From NCBI RefSeq assembly GCF_000260985.4, contig NC_017857.3, positions 434,001-498,000 of the forward strand: DNA of 64,000 bases, written 5' to 3'. This stretch comes from Methylophaga nitratireducenticrescens (lineage in GTDB: Bacteria; Pseudomonadota; Gammaproteobacteria; Nitrosococcales; Methylophagaceae). Shown piece by piece: positions 47,416 through 56,554 of the stretch. The number at the start of each line of letters is the position of its first letter. Within the stretch, counting starts at the first letter, position 1. The notes below the pieces were generated by a model. The model was not told the DNA's origin, made no database searches, and saw only the letters and a program-made list of their open reading frames with translations. The translations under genes and the position numbers were made by a program.

Positions 47416-48411
47416 ATGGAGCTGGTCTGTCCTGCGGGGAATATCTCAATGTTAAAAGCCGCAGCCGAGCATGGTGCTGACGCAATCTATATCGGTTTCA
47501 AAGATGACACTAATGCCAGGCATTTTGCCGGCTTGAATTTTCAAGATGGTGCCGCACAGAAAGCCGTTAACTATGCACATGATCACGGTAGCCAGGTCTA
47601 TGTCGCTATTAATACCTATCCACAACCGACCGGTTGGTCGAGATGGCAAAAAGCAGTTGATGTCGCAGCAGATATAGGTGTTGATGCTTTAATTGTTGCT
47701 GATATTGGTGTGCTGGCCTATGCGGCAGAAAAATATCCGCATCTGGCGTTGCATTTGTCGGTACAGGGTTCAGCTACCAACGCTGAGGCATTACGATTTT
47801 ATCAGCAACAGTTTGCTATTCGCCGTGCCGTCATACCGCGTGTATTGTCGATGGCGCAGGTAAAACGATTGGCCGAAGACAGTCCTGTTAAGCTTGAAGT
47901 ATTCGGTTTTGGCAGCTTATGCGTCATGGTGGAAGGGCGTTGTTTATTATCGTCTTATGCAACCGGTGAATCCCCAAATACTTGCGGTGCCTGCAGTCCG
48001 GCGAAAGCTGTGCGCTGGGTGGAAACGCCGGCAGGCACAGAGAGCCGATTAAATGAGGTATTGATTGACCGTTTTGCAGTGGGTGAAAAAGCCGGCTATC
48101 CGGTGGTCTGTAAAGGACGGTTTAATGTTGACGGCCATACCTATCATGCCTTGGAAGAGCCCACCAGTTTAAATACGTTGGCATTATTGCCTGAGCTGTT
48201 GGCAGCAGGGGTCAGTGCCATAAAAATAGAAGGTCGTCAGCGCAGTACCGCATACATTACCAAGGTGGTCAAAGTCTGGCGGGAAGCGATAGATAGTTGT
48301 CAGTCAAACCCGCAGTCGTATGCGGCAAAAGCACAGTGGATGCAGGCGCTTGCTGATGTATCTGAAGGTACACAAACCACTCTGGGCGCTTACAACCGCC
48401 CCTGGCAATAA
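47416..48411 (+). CDS. ubiU: UbiU, U32-family iron-sulfur protein of O2-independent ubiquinone synthesis
   Basis: A 331-residue protein of the U32 family, exactly the length I recall for E. coli UbiU. The ATG at 47416 has GGAGG seven bases before it; the ATG at 47404 contains that site and is rejected. MELVCPAGNISMLKAA at the start and the cluster cysteines (VEGRC, SPNTCGAC, VVCKGRF) are intact. With UbiV it binds [4Fe-4S] clusters and supports anaerobic ring hydroxylation. First gene of ubiUV. Confidence 0.93.
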   Translation: MELVCPAGNISMLKAAAEHGADAIYIGFKDDTNARHFAGLNFQDGAAQKAVNYAHDHGSQVYVAINTYPQPTGWSRWQKAVDVAADIGVDALIVADIGVLAYAAEKYPHLALHLSVQGSATNAEALRFYQQQFAIRRAVIPRVLSMAQVKRLAEDSPVKLEVFGFGSLCVMVEGRCLLSSYATGESPNTCGACSPAKAVRWVETPAGTESRLNEVLIDRFAVGEKAGYPVVCKGRFNVDGHTYHALEEPTSLNTLALLPELLAAGVSAIKIEGRQRSTAYITKVVKVWREAIDSCQSNPQSYAAKAQWMQALADVSEGTQTTLGAYNRPWQ

Positions 48412-48448
48412 ATAAAGTCAGGTCAAGCACAAGACTTTTGGAGTTTTC

Positions 48449-49354
48449 ATGCGTTTATCATTAGGAGCAATTCAGTATCTGTGGCCTCGGCAAACAGTGG
48501 AGGATTTTTATCAATTACAGCTGAAGAGTCCAGTTGATATTATTTATCTGGGTGAAACTGTGTGTGCCAAAAGAAGGTTTCTGAAAACAGCAGAATGGAT
48601 TGAACTGGCGAAGCAACTGGCACAATCAGGAAAGCAAATCGTGCTGTCTACACTGACTTTGATTGAAGCCAGATCCGATATGGCAAGCGTCAAACGTTTA
48701 TGTAACAACGGTGACTTATTGGTAGAAGCGAATGACATTGGTGCTGTGCAATTAATGGCCGAGCAGACGCTTCCTTTTGTCGGCGGGCCCAGTTTAAATA
48801 TCTACAATGCCCATACACTTAAACAGTTATATAAGCAGGGTTTAATCCGCTGGGTCATGCCGGTTGAACTGGATGCGGAAACACTGAAAGCGATATTGGC
48901 TGATGCGGAATCCTTGGGTCTGGGTGGAAAGATTGAAACTGAAGTTTTCTCATTTGGTCGCATGCCGCTGGCTTATTCAGCCCGTTGTTTTACCGCCCGT
49001 TATCGTCAGCTGCCCAAGGATGACTGTCAACTTGTGTGTCAGGATTATGCTGAAGGCTTGCCAATGGATAGTCAGGAAGGTCAAGCGTTTTTCACCATTA
49101 ACGGTATTCAGACACAATCAGGCCGCATTCAGCATTTATTGCCGCATTGGCAACAAATGCAACAGATTGGTGTAGACATTATGCGGCTTAGTCCTCAGCC
49201 CCACGATATGAATGAGATAGTTCAGCGCTATGCCCAGGTCCTAAATGGTGAATCAAAGAATACGGAGGTTGAATCCTGGCTGAACGCTCCTGCATGTGAC
49301 GGTTATTGGAGTGGTCAATCCGGGATGGACTATATTGCAGTTGTTGCTGAATAA
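48449..49354 (+). CDS. ubiV: UbiV, U32-family partner of UbiU
   Basis: A 301-residue U32-family protein. The start MRLSLGAIQYLWPRQTVEDFY and cysteines in GETVCAKRRF, SARCFTARYRQ and DDCQLVCQDY fit UbiV. It forms the UbiUV complex for O2-independent hydroxylation of the ubiquinone ring. It follows ubiU after 37 bases. Beyond its stop an 8-bp stem (TTCTTGCG 49415-49422 with CGCAAGAA 49437-49444) lies between the convergent ubiV and cytochrome c genes. Confidence 0.92.
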   Translation: MRLSLGAIQYLWPRQTVEDFYQLQLKSPVDIIYLGETVCAKRRFLKTAEWIELAKQLAQSGKQIVLSTLTLIEARSDMASVKRLCNNGDLLVEANDIGAVQLMAEQTLPFVGGPSLNIYNAHTLKQLYKQGLIRWVMPVELDAETLKAILADAESLGLGGKIETEVFSFGRMPLAYSARCFTARYRQLPKDDCQLVCQDYAEGLPMDSQEGQAFFTINGIQTQSGRIQHLLPHWQQMQQIGVDIMRLSPQPHDMNEIVQRYAQVLNGESKNTEVESWLNAPACDGYWSGQSGMDYIAVVAE

Positions 49355-49471
49355 AGAACCTAAGCTCCGGGGTGTTTATTCTGATGAATAACAGGATGTG
49401 GTTGATTAGGTTTTTTCTTGCGCCTTGGTCCGTGGTCGCAAGAAATCAGCCGAAGTATTTATAGCTTACCC

Positions 49472-49885
49472 TCAGTTCCCTTCACGTAGCTGTGTGACTT
49501 CATCAACAGTGACTAATTCACCTTGATTGCCCCAGGCATTCATTACATAGGTCATGATATGGGCGATCTCATTATCTTTGAGACTGGTGAAAGCAGGCAT
49601 GACACTATTGTACTTTTCGCCATTAACGATGATTTCTCCTTGTAAACCATTGAGGATAACGCCAATAGCGCGTTGTTTGTCTGCCATCAGATAATCGGAG
49701 CCTGCGAGCGGTGGGAAAACACCTTTCATTCCTTGGCCATTAGCTTGATGACACGCAAGACAGTTACTTTCATAGAGCTTTTTGCCTTCAATAAAACTTT
49801 CTGAATTTTCGATGGCGAAACTTTGTGAAGAGATACAGAACGATATGGATGTTATCGTCAGGCTCAAGAAGGGTTTGATTTTCAT
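49472..49885 (-). CDS. Small periplasmic class I cytochrome c
   Basis: A 137-residue protein with a signal peptide (cleavage near SFA, residue 24) and one haem c motif CLACH (C42, C45, H46). GQGMKGVFPPLAGSDYL and SVMPAF, with the likely axial Met, follow the pattern of cytochromes that serve copper nitrite reductases or oxidases. An FNR box 104 bases upstream suggests anaerobic use. It may carry electrons to NorCB, NosZ or a nitrite reductase outside the window; the partner is not shown by the sequence. Confidence 0.85.
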   Translation of the reverse strand: MKIKPFLSLTITSISFCISSQSFAIENSESFIEGKKLYESNCLACHQANGQGMKGVFPPLAGSDYLMADKQRAIGVILNGLQGEIIVNGEKYNSVMPAFTSLKDNEIAHIMTYVMNAWGNQGELVTVDEVTQLREGN

Positions 49886-49989
49886 TTCTTACTCCGCTAT
49901 TCGAGATAAATAGTTTCACTGTTAAAACCTAAAAGCACGTTTGTGGCATTAAGCTTGAAGACTATAATATAGCGGGTTAACAAGTATGC

Positions 49990-50003
49990 TTGATCTGGAT
50001 CAA
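49990..50003 (-). promoter_or_regulatory. Perfect FNR box upstream of the cytochrome c gene
   Basis: TTGATCTGGATCAA, ten of ten consensus positions, 104 bases before the leftward cytochrome c start. The rightward gene at 50471 is much further away. Confidence 0.8.
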
Positions 50004-50470
50004 TAGTCGGTAATATAGCAAACACAACTCTCTTTTATTTTCAATAGTTCATCCCGTATTTTGTATACTGAAGCAGCGTAATGTAGCTATCTAAAGACAT
50101 AAGTCATTATACGGTGCTGGATGATTCTCCCTTTTTACCAAATCAGACGCTCTTCAGTGTCTTTTGTTGATCACTGTTATGTCGGGCATTGGCGTTTCAG
50201 CCTGTGTGATGATGCACTGCCAGACATTAATCCGGAGTATGATGACAAAAATCCTTGCTGACAAAATGATTAGCTTAAAACGGCCTGCCAGCAGGTTTTT
50301 TGTGTCGTTATCTACGTCAAAATATGAAAAGTTACGGATCAGCATGGCATAGACTGTTATCCTGATTTGGTTTTTTCTTTTCAATATAGGCCAGACCAAT
50401 ACTGAGTCGTCCACGAACAGATAAACAGACCTGAGCCAGTTTCCACTTTGAATGAGGAAATACTATTACT
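50004..50470. other. Intergenic region with no supported gene
   Basis: Two short frames, one on each strand (50164-50352 and 50154-50414), have no recognisable content. A short CCTGC-CA-GCAGG element followed by TTTTTTG (about 50283-50302) could be a weak rightward terminator, but no rightward gene lies before it. Confidence 0.35.
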
Positions 50471-51202
50471 ATGAGACCAAAAAGTTTATTAAAGTTGGAG
50501 TGGGATGCCATTGCGGGGATTATTGCCGCTATCGTTGCTATAGTCTTACATTTTCTACACATCGCTCAAGCTGACTTGTTATTGCCAATTTTGCTTGCTC
50601 TTATTGGGCTTTTGTTTATTAATTTCCTGCGACATTCAAAAAACAATGAAATAACGGCGGAAACAATAGAAAAGATCCATAAGCAGATTGATTTGGTGCA
50701 GAATTCGCTCAAAGAATCAGATATAGAACTCATCGGCCCACGTAAATTACGTTCAGAAAATGACCGTTTTCTAAAAGAAATCAGCGGAGATGTTGTTTTT
50801 TATAATATTTGTCTCAAAATGTATTCTGCTGAAGCAATGTTTAATGGGTTGCTGCGACCTGTTTTCGATAATCCTGGTGTTAGCTCCGTCTGTTTCATAC
50901 TTGATGTTGGACAACAAGCCAACTGGGAAAGAACCATTACCTCGAGACTCTCAGGACATCCACGGCGTGGCATTTTACGCGAACCAAAATGGTGCTCTTT
51001 AGCGGCGAGTTTATCTTTTATTATGGCGGAACAATCTGAAAGTAAATGTGTGGAAGCGTTATTGAGCTTTTGGGGTGAGCCGTTTATGACGAATCAAACA
51101 GGAATTGATACTCCACGTTATATTTTTCGGCTCAAGAAGCATAATGAACTACTGCCACATCTTGAATCATTGATACAAAATCAACGCTTGCAAAGCAATT
51201 AA
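50471..51202 (+). CDS. Hypothetical membrane-anchored protein
   Basis: A 243-residue protein of unknown function. Two adjacent hydrophobic segments (about residues 12-30 and 34-53) are followed by a charged linker with coiled-coil character (ITAETIEKIHKQIDLVQNSL) and a soluble C-terminal domain of about 150 residues. I recognise no motif. Its upstream region starts poorly (no clear ribosome-binding site except GAGGAAA), and the gene converges with the copD-like gene five bases away. Confidence 0.55.
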   Translation: MRPKSLLKLEWDAIAGIIAAIVAIVLHFLHIAQADLLLPILLALIGLLFINFLRHSKNNEITAETIEKIHKQIDLVQNSLKESDIELIGPRKLRSENDRFLKEISGDVVFYNICLKMYSAEAMFNGLLRPVFDNPGVSSVCFILDVGQQANWERTITSRLSGHPRRGILREPKWCSLAASLSFIMAEQSESKCVEALLSFWGEPFMTNQTGIDTPRYIFRLKKHNELLPHLESLIQNQRLQSN

Positions 51203-51207
51203 TTTGT

Positions 51208-51651
51208 TTAATAGAGCCATCCAGTTCGAAATGAGACCCCGACAACTACAAAAAGTATAGAGAGAGTTGTCACGGCGACAATATGCCATGCCATCACTAC
51301 AAGATTATTTTCAGAAAGGGCAGGAATCACCCGTAATCGTGCATGTGCCGCAATACTAATCGTTAGCAGCAAAAGAATGAGCTTTGCCATTATGGGGTGT
51401 GTTAATGGATTGGTATAATCAAACCACTGAAAGACATCCGGAATCATGTGATATACAAGCCATAGCCCTGTTATGACTTGTATAAGCAGTGCTGGCATAC
51501 CAATTTTTTCATAAACTGACTCAAATTCCAGTAGCCTTGTCGGTGAGCGGTCGCGGAGTACTTTGGGCAAAATGACCACAACAAGGACAATGTGGCCGCC
51601 AGTCCAGATGGTCGCACCAAGCACATGCAACAATAGTATTATTGCATCCAT
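51208..51651 (-). CDS. CopD-like integral membrane protein
   Basis: A 147-residue protein with four helices and histidines near the membrane face (LLLHVLGATIWTGGHIVLVVV, AWHIVAVTT). The general form is that of the CopD/DUF2269 type of membrane proteins, some of which bind copper or haem. It is the last gene of the nar2 strand run, 31 bases after narK12f. Role unknown. Confidence 0.6.
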   Translation of the reverse strand: MDAIILLLHVLGATIWTGGHIVLVVVILPKVLRDRSPTRLLEFESVYEKIGMPALLIQVITGLWLVYHMIPDVFQWFDYTNPLTHPIMAKLILLLLTISIAAHARLRVIPALSENNLVVMAWHIVAVTTLSILFVVVGVSFRTGWLY

Positions 51652-51682
51652 AAAATATTCAACCTTATGTTAAGAGGGATGA

Positions 51683-54334
51683 TTAGCATTTAACACGCGC
51701 CTTTTTGCCCATGTAAAAATAGGCTGTGAGGAAGATACAGATGAGATAAAAAAGGATAAAGCCGAAAAAGGCCGCTCTGACATCTCCGGATATCGACAAT
51801 GCAGTTCCGTAAGCTTTTGGAATAAAAAATCCACCATATGCAGCAATTGCCGATATAAAACCCAGAATGGCTGCAGATTCACGATTTGCTTCAATTATTG
51901 CTTGTTCTTGCTTATCCTTCCCTAAAGCTTTAGATCGTAGTGTAAGGCAGATCACAGGCACCATCCTAAATGTTGAACCATTCCCTGCTCCACTGGCCAG
52001 AAAGAGTAAAAGAAACATCGTGAAAAATCCGCCAAAATGACCCTGGGAGTTAGCGGATGGCAAAAAGGTCATAACCCCAACAACGCCAACAACCATCACA
52101 ATAAATAACCAGAACGTGATGACCGCACCACTAAACTTGTCGGCTAATAGCCCCCCTAAAGGCCTTGCTAAAGCGCCAATTAATGGGCCGATAAATGCAT
52201 ATTTCATGGCATCTATTTCCGGGAAAAGTTTGCCACTCAATAATGGGAATCCTGCTGCAAATCCTATAAAGCTGCCAAAGGTACCGAGATACAATATACA
52301 CATTGTCCAGTTATCAAGTCGTTTAAATATAATTGCTTGATCAGAAAATGATGATTTTGTGGAAGAAATATCATTCATACCAAACCATGCAACAATCGCT
52401 GCAACGGCAATAAAAGGTACCCAGATCAATGCCGCATTATGCAACCAGATGGGCTTATCAATTTGCGAGCCTTGCATCACAATTAAAGGCTCCCCACCAA
52501 GAAGACTGCTGGAGATAATAATGGGCGCAATCAATTGCATTGCGGAGACCCCTAGATTCCCTAGCCCAGCATTCAGTCCAAGTGCAGTACCTTTCTCCTT
52601 TTTAGGAAAGAAAAAACTGATATTGGCCATGCTGGAAGAAAAATTGCCACCGCCAAAACCACACAACAATGCCAGTATCATCATCGTTATGTAGGGAGTA
52701 TCAGGATTCTGCAGTGCAAGGCTTAACCAGATACAGGGTATCAAAAGGCTTGCCGTCGACAAAGCTGTCCAGCGCCGCCCACCAAATACAGGTACCATAA
52801 AGCCATAAAATAAACGTAAGGTTGCACCTGACAGTGCTGGTAAAGCGGCCAGCCAAAACAACTGGTTGGCACTGTAAGCAAAACCTAAGTCTGGCATTTT
52901 AACGACCAGAATGCTCCAAATGGTCCAGACTGCAAAAGCAAGAAACAGGCAGGGAATTGAGATCCATAAGTTGCGCCTAGCAATGCTTTTACCCGTTTGT
53001 TGCCAAAATCTTTGATCTTCTGGTCGCCAATCTTCTAATATAAAAACAGACGGTGTAGAGAGTTCGGGCAGATCAGAAACGCTTTGTCCTAAACTCCATT
53101 CAATGCGCTCTGCACGACGGATGGTGAAATGCATCCATAGCATTGAGGTGCCCGCCATGAAACACAGCAAAATAAAACTGATTTGCCATACTCCGACAAC
53201 ATCACTAATGAGCCCAAAAGTTAAGGGTAATAAAAAGCCTCCCAGCCCACCGATCATGGCGATCGTACCAACAACAATACCAATATGATTGGGGAAATAA
53301 TCTGGAATGTGTTTAAACACGGCCACATTCCCCAGAGAAAGAAAACACCCCAAAACACAAATTAATACTATGAAGCTTACAATATTGATTGAAAAAGCAA
53401 ATTGATAGCTGGCTGTCACGCCATGAACTACGTAGGTTGTCGGTGGGTAGCTGAGTAAAAAAGTACTCACCATAACCATGCCAAAGCTAAGGTACATTGA
53501 CCGTCTGGCGCCGATCCTGCTGACTAATTTCATAGCGGGCAGTCGCATTAACGATGTCACTACAATAAATATTGCTGTCACTGCTCCCGCTTGGATTAAT
53601 CCTAAACGATAGACTTCGATGAGGTAAACTGGCAACCATAAAACCAGTGCAATCAAGCCACCGAAAAGCAAAAAGTAGTAAAATGCAAATCGCCAAACCG
53701 CTGGTTCGGTAATGGGTGTGAGTCGTGAAAGTAATTGTTTACGTAACTCGCTACGGACCGGTTCTGGGTGAGCCAAAAGCTGGAAGCCAATCGCAACAAC
53801 AACCAATGTTAAGGCAGTAAGTTGAATCATTTGCTGCCAGCTCAGATACTGAAGCAGCAGGGCGGTGCCAAAAGATGTCATCGCCATGCCCATCGTAGCA
53901 GAACCTAAAATAACTAATGCTTTGGCCTGATCTGACTGGCTAAACCAAGACGATGTGTATCCGGCTCCAACAACAAAACTTCCTCCCAGCAGACCAAAAC
54001 CGGCAGATGACAAGAGCATCATGCCGTAACTTTCACTTAGACTGAATAACCACAAAAAAGCCGCAGGAATAAGCATCAGTAAAGTGAAAACCCGTCTGCC
54101 ACCAAGATAATCTGACAGCACACCAAAAACCAGTCTGCAGAGCGCGCCAGTTAGAACAGGCATGGCCATCAAAAGTGCAAGCTGCGTGTTTAAAAAACCC
54201 ATCTCGTCACGAATTTTGATGCCAACGACAGATAAAACCGTCCAGGCAGCAAAACAAAACATCAGCGAGATACTGACTAACCACAGGGTACGTTTTTGGG
54301 CGAATTCTGTTGGTGGGAAAGATTTACTGATCAT
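51683..54334 (-). CDS. narK12f: NarK12f, fused NarK1-NarK2 nitrate/nitrite transporter
   Basis: An 883-residue fusion of two major-facilitator transporters, about 24 helices. The first half (about residues 1-430) matches the separate NarK1 of this window (MPVLTGALCRLVFGVLSDYL; ATMGMAMTSFG). A linker then leads into the second half, which starts EDWRPEDQRFWQQTGKSIAR as separate NarK2 does and has CGFGGGNFSSSMANISFFFP. Fusions of this type are known in Paracoccus and other denitrifiers. It lies downstream of narGHJI-2 and the PPIase gene. Confidence 0.92.
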   Translation of the reverse strand: MISKSFPPTEFAQKRTLWLVSISLMFCFAAWTVLSVVGIKIRDEMGFLNTQLALLMAMPVLTGALCRLVFGVLSDYLGGRRVFTLLMLIPAAFLWLFSLSESYGMMLLSSAGFGLLGGSFVVGAGYTSSWFSQSDQAKALVILGSATMGMAMTSFGTALLLQYLSWQQMIQLTALTLVVVAIGFQLLAHPEPVRSELRKQLLSRLTPITEPAVWRFAFYYFLLFGGLIALVLWLPVYLIEVYRLGLIQAGAVTAIFIVVTSLMRLPAMKLVSRIGARRSMYLSFGMVMVSTFLLSYPPTTYVVHGVTASYQFAFSINIVSFIVLICVLGCFLSLGNVAVFKHIPDYFPNHIGIVVGTIAMIGGLGGFLLPLTFGLISDVVGVWQISFILLCFMAGTSMLWMHFTIRRAERIEWSLGQSVSDLPELSTPSVFILEDWRPEDQRFWQQTGKSIARRNLWISIPCLFLAFAVWTIWSILVVKMPDLGFAYSANQLFWLAALPALSGATLRLFYGFMVPVFGGRRWTALSTASLLIPCIWLSLALQNPDTPYITMMILALLCGFGGGNFSSSMANISFFFPKKEKGTALGLNAGLGNLGVSAMQLIAPIIISSSLLGGEPLIVMQGSQIDKPIWLHNAALIWVPFIAVAAIVAWFGMNDISSTKSSFSDQAIIFKRLDNWTMCILYLGTFGSFIGFAAGFPLLSGKLFPEIDAMKYAFIGPLIGALARPLGGLLADKFSGAVITFWLFIVMVVGVVGVMTFLPSANSQGHFGGFFTMFLLLFLASGAGNGSTFRMVPVICLTLRSKALGKDKQEQAIIEANRESAAILGFISAIAAYGGFFIPKAYGTALSISGDVRAAFFGFILFYLICIFLTAYFYMGKKARVKC

Positions 54335-54352
54335 GATTCAGCAATCTGTCAT

Positions 54353-55117
54353 CTATTGCATTAAGGGAGAGCCGGAAACGTCAATTTCAATACCCTCTAT
54401 CTCGGCCTCAGATAATAGGTACTCTATATATTGTGCATACGCTTTATGTTGTACTCGATTATCGAGATACTCAGAAATTTGCTTGACAACATGCTCATAA
54501 GGTAGCAACTCACCATCAATATGCTGATCAACCCAAACCACATGAAAACCGAAACGAGTTTCGACTGGACGAGGTATTAGCCCTAATGGTGCAGCAAATA
54601 CTTGCCGTTCAAACTCGCTTACGGTTTGTCCACGACTCAACTGCCCCAGCTGACCATCGTGTTTCGCTGAATCACAATGAGAATACTGTTTTGCCAGATC
54701 ACCAAAACTTTCGGGATGAAGCGTTATTTTATTTATCAATGATTCAGAAAGATTTAATGCTTCTTCCCTTGCTTGGGGATCTTCGGGGTGTGCAGCAATT
54801 AAAATATGCCGAGCAGCTATCAATGGCGAAGTACAGAATTTATCAGGGTTGGCCTGGTAATATTGATAGCATTCATCTTGGCTTGCCTGTGGCACTTCAA
54901 CTTCTATATCAATCAATTCATCTATATAGTCTGTGCCTTGATAGTCCTCTGTACTGATCCCACATGCTATGGCCTGCTGACGCATCACTTCAGCAATAAC
55001 CAAGCATTGAGCCGCTTTGTGAAATGCAGCATCATGAGACGCTGCCGGATGGTACTGCATTTCAGCTAAGACGGCTGAATCTGAAATCTCAACATTGTTG
55101 ACTTTTATCATCCCCAT
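54353..55117 (-). CDS. Parvulin-type peptidyl-prolyl isomerase of the nar2 operon
   Basis: A 254-residue protein with a PpiC/parvulin domain at about residues 95-200 (ARHILIAAHPEDPQAREEA, DLAKQYSHCDSAKHDGQLGQLSRGQ, VETRFGFHVVWVD). No signal peptide is evident, so it is probably cytoplasmic, like the NifM-type isomerase placed after narI in Pseudomonas nar operons. It probably helps nitrate reductase folding. It starts 11 bases after narI2. ATG codons at 55117 and 55111 are both possible starts. Confidence 0.85.
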   Translation of the reverse strand: MGMIKVNNVEISDSAVLAEMQYHPAASHDAAFHKAAQCLVIAEVMRQQAIACGISTEDYQGTDYIDELIDIEVEVPQASQDECYQYYQANPDKFCTSPLIAARHILIAAHPEDPQAREEALNLSESLINKITLHPESFGDLAKQYSHCDSAKHDGQLGQLSRGQTVSEFERQVFAAPLGLIPRPVETRFGFHVVWVDQHIDGELLPYEHVVKQISEYLDNRVQHKAYAQYIEYLLSEAEIEGIEIDVSGSPLMQ

Positions 55118-55128
55118 TTATCCCTTGA

Positions 55129-55818
55129 CTAATTGCCGCCACGCGTTCTGACTACTTGATAGTTTCTGAATAAGTACTTTACTGGCACGCTTATCATGTG
55201 AACGAGACGGCTAAAAGGAAAGATTGCAAAAATAATAAGACCTAATGTCACATGCATTTTGAAAATCCAATGGGCTTCTGAAATTATCGGAGCCGCTGTT
55301 TGGGGGTTCAAAATCAGAATATTCTGGGCCCATCCCATTAATCTAAGCATCTCGCTGCCATCAAGATGGCCCACTGAAACAAAAATACTCCCCAGTCCAA
55401 GCAAAAGCTGACCGAGAAGTAAAAACAGAATGAGAATATCCATGTTAGTACTCGATGCTCTAACAGCTGGGTGCGTCAGTCTTCGATGCATTAAAATTAA
55501 TAAACCATAAAGACATAGCAAGCCAAATATGCCACCAGCCACAATCGCAACAATCTGCTTGACTCCGGGAGAGATTCCCAATGCATGCCAAACCACATTT
55601 GGTGTCAGTAGACCAACAAAGTGACCAATAAATATACCTATGATGCCGATATGAAAAGGGATGCTGCCGCGTCGGAGCTGTTTCTTCTCAAGTAACTGGC
55701 TAGAACTTGCCTTCCAGGTATATTGCTCGCGCTCATATCGTATTAACGAGCCCAGAAGCAAAATAGCTAATGCAATATACGGAAAAACACCAAATAACAA
55801 GAAATTTAGGTATGCCAT
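55129..55818 (-). CDS. narI: NarI2, cytochrome b subunit of nitrate reductase 2
   Basis: A 229-residue five-helix membrane subunit. Haem-ligand histidines are in IPFHIGIIGIFIGHFVGLL and KMHVTLGLIIFAIFPFSRLVHMIS. It is clearly distinct from NarI1, not a recent copy, though motifs are the same. The gene lies 35 bases after narJ2. Confidence 0.95.
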   Translation of the reverse strand: MAYLNFLLFGVFPYIALAILLLGSLIRYEREQYTWKASSSQLLEKKQLRRGSIPFHIGIIGIFIGHFVGLLTPNVVWHALGISPGVKQIVAIVAGGIFGLLCLYGLLILMHRRLTHPAVRASSTNMDILILFLLLGQLLLGLGSIFVSVGHLDGSEMLRLMGWAQNILILNPQTAAPIISEAHWIFKMHVTLGLIIFAIFPFSRLVHMISVPVKYLFRNYQVVRTRGGN

Positions 55819-55853
55819 ATCTCACCCTCTCATATTTGCTTATATGTTAAGTG

Positions 55854-56552
55854 TCACGGTGCCTTATTAAAATCCATCCAGGTAACAGGCACCTCACTGA
55901 CAACTTTATTATCGGTTGTTTGTGAGTTACAACCATTCTCCATGTCTGGGCCAAAGGTTACGGCCTCTTCTTCCCACTCTTTATCGAGTGCTTCGGCAGT
56001 GTCATCACGCTTTTCAGTTGCCAGTTGCTGACGAATTACGTCAAGGTCTACCTCAGTGTCAGCTAATTCCAGTAATAATGAAAACAATACAGCATAGTCG
56101 CTTTCACGTTGTTGCAATCGGCACATCAATAGCGCCAAAATGTGCTCCACTTGTCTTAACCACTCACGCGCATTCTCATCACCTTGCGTGACCAGAAACT
56201 CAAGAAATAAAGGAATATAATCCGGCAGCTCATGCTGATTAATATCCAGACCTGCTTCACGATAATTCGACAACAGGTCAACCATAGCCTGACCCCGATC
56301 ACGGCTTTCGCCGTGCACATGTTCAAAAAGCCAAAGCCCAAGACTCCTGCCCCGTTCAAACAATTCGTCGTATTGCGCTTGCCAGTTCATTAATTCCATT
56401 GCCAAATGCTTTTTGATAAAACGTCGCAATTGGCTTTTAGCTGTCGGGCTCAGGTTGCTGTTGTCAATCAGTTCATGAAAGAGTACTTCTTCCTGTGACA
56501 GACTCGTGGTTGGATAGTCCAGTAAGCGAGAAAATACAAATAAGACGTCCAT
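55854..56552 (-). CDS. narJ: NarJ2, nitrate reductase assembly chaperone
   Basis: A 232-residue NarJ with the FEHVHGESRDRGQAMVDLL and HELPDYIPLFLEFL motifs. It carries an extra 50-residue acidic tail (KEWEEEAVTFGPDMENGC) absent from NarJ1. It starts two bases after the narH2 stop. Confidence 0.9.
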   Translation of the reverse strand: MDVLFVFSRLLDYPTTSLSQEEVLFHELIDNSNLSPTAKSQLRRFIKKHLAMELMNWQAQYDELFERGRSLGLWLFEHVHGESRDRGQAMVDLLSNYREAGLDINQHELPDYIPLFLEFLVTQGDENAREWLRQVEHILALLMCRLQQRESDYAVLFSLLLELADTEVDLDVIRQQLATEKRDDTAEALDKEWEEEAVTFGPDMENGCNSQTTDNKVVSEVPVTWMDFNKAP

Positions 56553-56554
56553 AA

